From positions 1 to 6,386 of the forward strand of contig JAIRYH010000076.1 of assembly GCA_031267855.1 (NCBI GenBank): a stretch of DNA of 6,386 bases, given 5' to 3'. Both the position numbers and the translations under genes were made by a program. Below the pieces are notes generated by a model. The model did not search any database and was not told the DNA's origin. It saw only the letters and a list, made by a program, of their open reading frames with translations. This DNA comes from Prevotellaceae bacterium (GTDB lineage: Bacteria; Bacteroidota; Bacteroidia; Bacteroidales; UBA932). Below, one piece after another: positions 6,126 through 6,386 of this stretch (position 1 is its first letter; each line of letters begins with the position of its first letter).

Positions 6126-6321
6126 CAGTAAAGCCGTGCTGCAGGACATTTCCGCCGCACGGGGAAAACGGGAAGGGTTGCGGGACGAAGCTGTTCCTGC
6201 AAAAAAAAATCGCGCCTGCGGTTTAAGAAAGGAAACGGTGCCGTGCACAACAGTTACGGCAAATTTTCTTGCGACGTAAGGGGATTCAGGGGTTTTTACA
6301 AAGGAGTTTTGCACAATATAA

Positions 6322-6337
6322 TGTTGAATTTTGAATA
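6322..6337. repeat. Two degenerate 7-bp units (TTGAATT/TTGAATA)
   Basis: TTGAATT (6324-6330) and TTGAATA (6331-6337) are adjacent, and read on the other strand they resemble the TTTCAAC units at 33-46 and 107-134. With only two units this may be chance, but it places a 7-bp repeat remnant in the third intergenic space of the window. Confidence 0.35.
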
Positions 6338-6356
6338 TCGGCGCCGTCGGGATGGC

Positions 6357-6386
6357 TTATTTCTTTAATTTCATTTCCCGCAACAG
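6357..6386 (-). CDS. Possible C-terminal end of an unidentified - strand gene (partial)
   Basis: Read on the - strand from the window edge, the sequence gives LLREMKLKK followed by TAA at 6357-6359. The leucine-then-lysine-rich ending and codon use suit a protein C-terminus in this kind of genome. Nine residues cannot identify a family. A second - strand frame (edge to a stop at 6286-6288, 32 residues) is also open, so the choice of frame is uncertain. If real, the gene runs in the same direction as the GT87 operon but is about 300 bases away from it. Confidence 0.3.
   Translation of the reverse strand: MLREMKLKK

Larger units (their letters stand above)
6055..6356. other. 302-bp intergenic stretch without a defensible gene; GC-rich with inverted repeats
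   Basis: This lies upstream of the - strand GT87 gene and should hold its promoter and leader, but I find no exact TAnnTTTG box on that strand. It contains a small hairpin at 6110-6125, near-complementary segments (6107-6120 with 6156-6168; 6119-6128 with 6191-6200), an A-run of nine at 6201-6209 (a T-run on the - strand) and two TTGAATT-like 7-bp units at 6324-6337. Two open frames cross it: a - strand frame from a GTG at 6314 to a TGA at 6051-6053, and a + strand frame from 6038 to 6279. Both encode unconvincing compositions, and neither resembles a family I know. No tRNA or recognised riboswitch is visible. Confidence 0.6.

Noticed and set aside
5869..6279. 136-residue + strand open frame opposite the GT87 gene and into the intergenic space
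   Set aside because: Most of it is antisense to a well supported gene, its composition is not protein-like, and no family is recognisable.

Overview
The window reads as chromosomal DNA of a Bacteroidota bacterium, probably of the Bacteroidales type. This is inferred from several signs together: a TAnnTTTG-type promoter box in front of the first gene, AT-rich starts without Shine-Dalgarno motifs (two genes share TAAATT directly before ATG), and membrane glycosyltransferase and deacetylase sequences of a style I associate with this phylum. Codon use looks even across the six main genes and I see no transposase, phage, CRISPR, tRNA or rRNA gene.

Layout: positions 1-194 are a non-coding leader built largely of short tandem repeats (two 7-bp families in one continuous register, then an 8-bp family) ending in a promoter box only five bases before the first start codon. 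Positions 195-3334 (+ strand) form a tight three-gene run: aminofutalosine synthase (mqnE, menaquinone synthesis by the futalosine route), an O-antigen ligase/polymerase-like membrane protein, and a WaaE-like family 2 glycosyltransferase. Positions 3296-3412 hold a 7-bp repeat array that folds into a long hairpin, then a 16-bp perfect palindrome and a T-run; this is the convergent boundary. Positions 6054 down to 3411 (- strand) form a second three-gene run: a GT87-type (DUF2029) membrane glycosyltransferase, a DPM1/ArnC-like family 2 glycosyltransferase, and a NodB-type polysaccharide deacetylase. Positions 6055-6356 contain no gene I can defend, and a possible end of another - strand gene lies at the right edge.

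How the genes may work together: the + strand operon couples a quinone enzyme to two envelope-glycan genes, which looks like co-location rather than one pathway. The - strand operon is more suggestive. A polyprenyl-phosphate sugar synthase-like GT2, a deacetylase with no signal peptide and a GT-C transferase that should use lipid-linked sugar donors are joined by ATGA stop/start overlaps. The same three enzyme classes make up the core of the ArnC-ArnD-ArnT lipid A modification route, so I propose a comparable lipid-carrier sugar modification pathway here. That is inference, not shown.

The most unusual non-coding signal is the 7-bp periodic repeats in the intergenic spaces, including one that runs into the 3' end of a glycosyltransferase gene and supplies its last residues.
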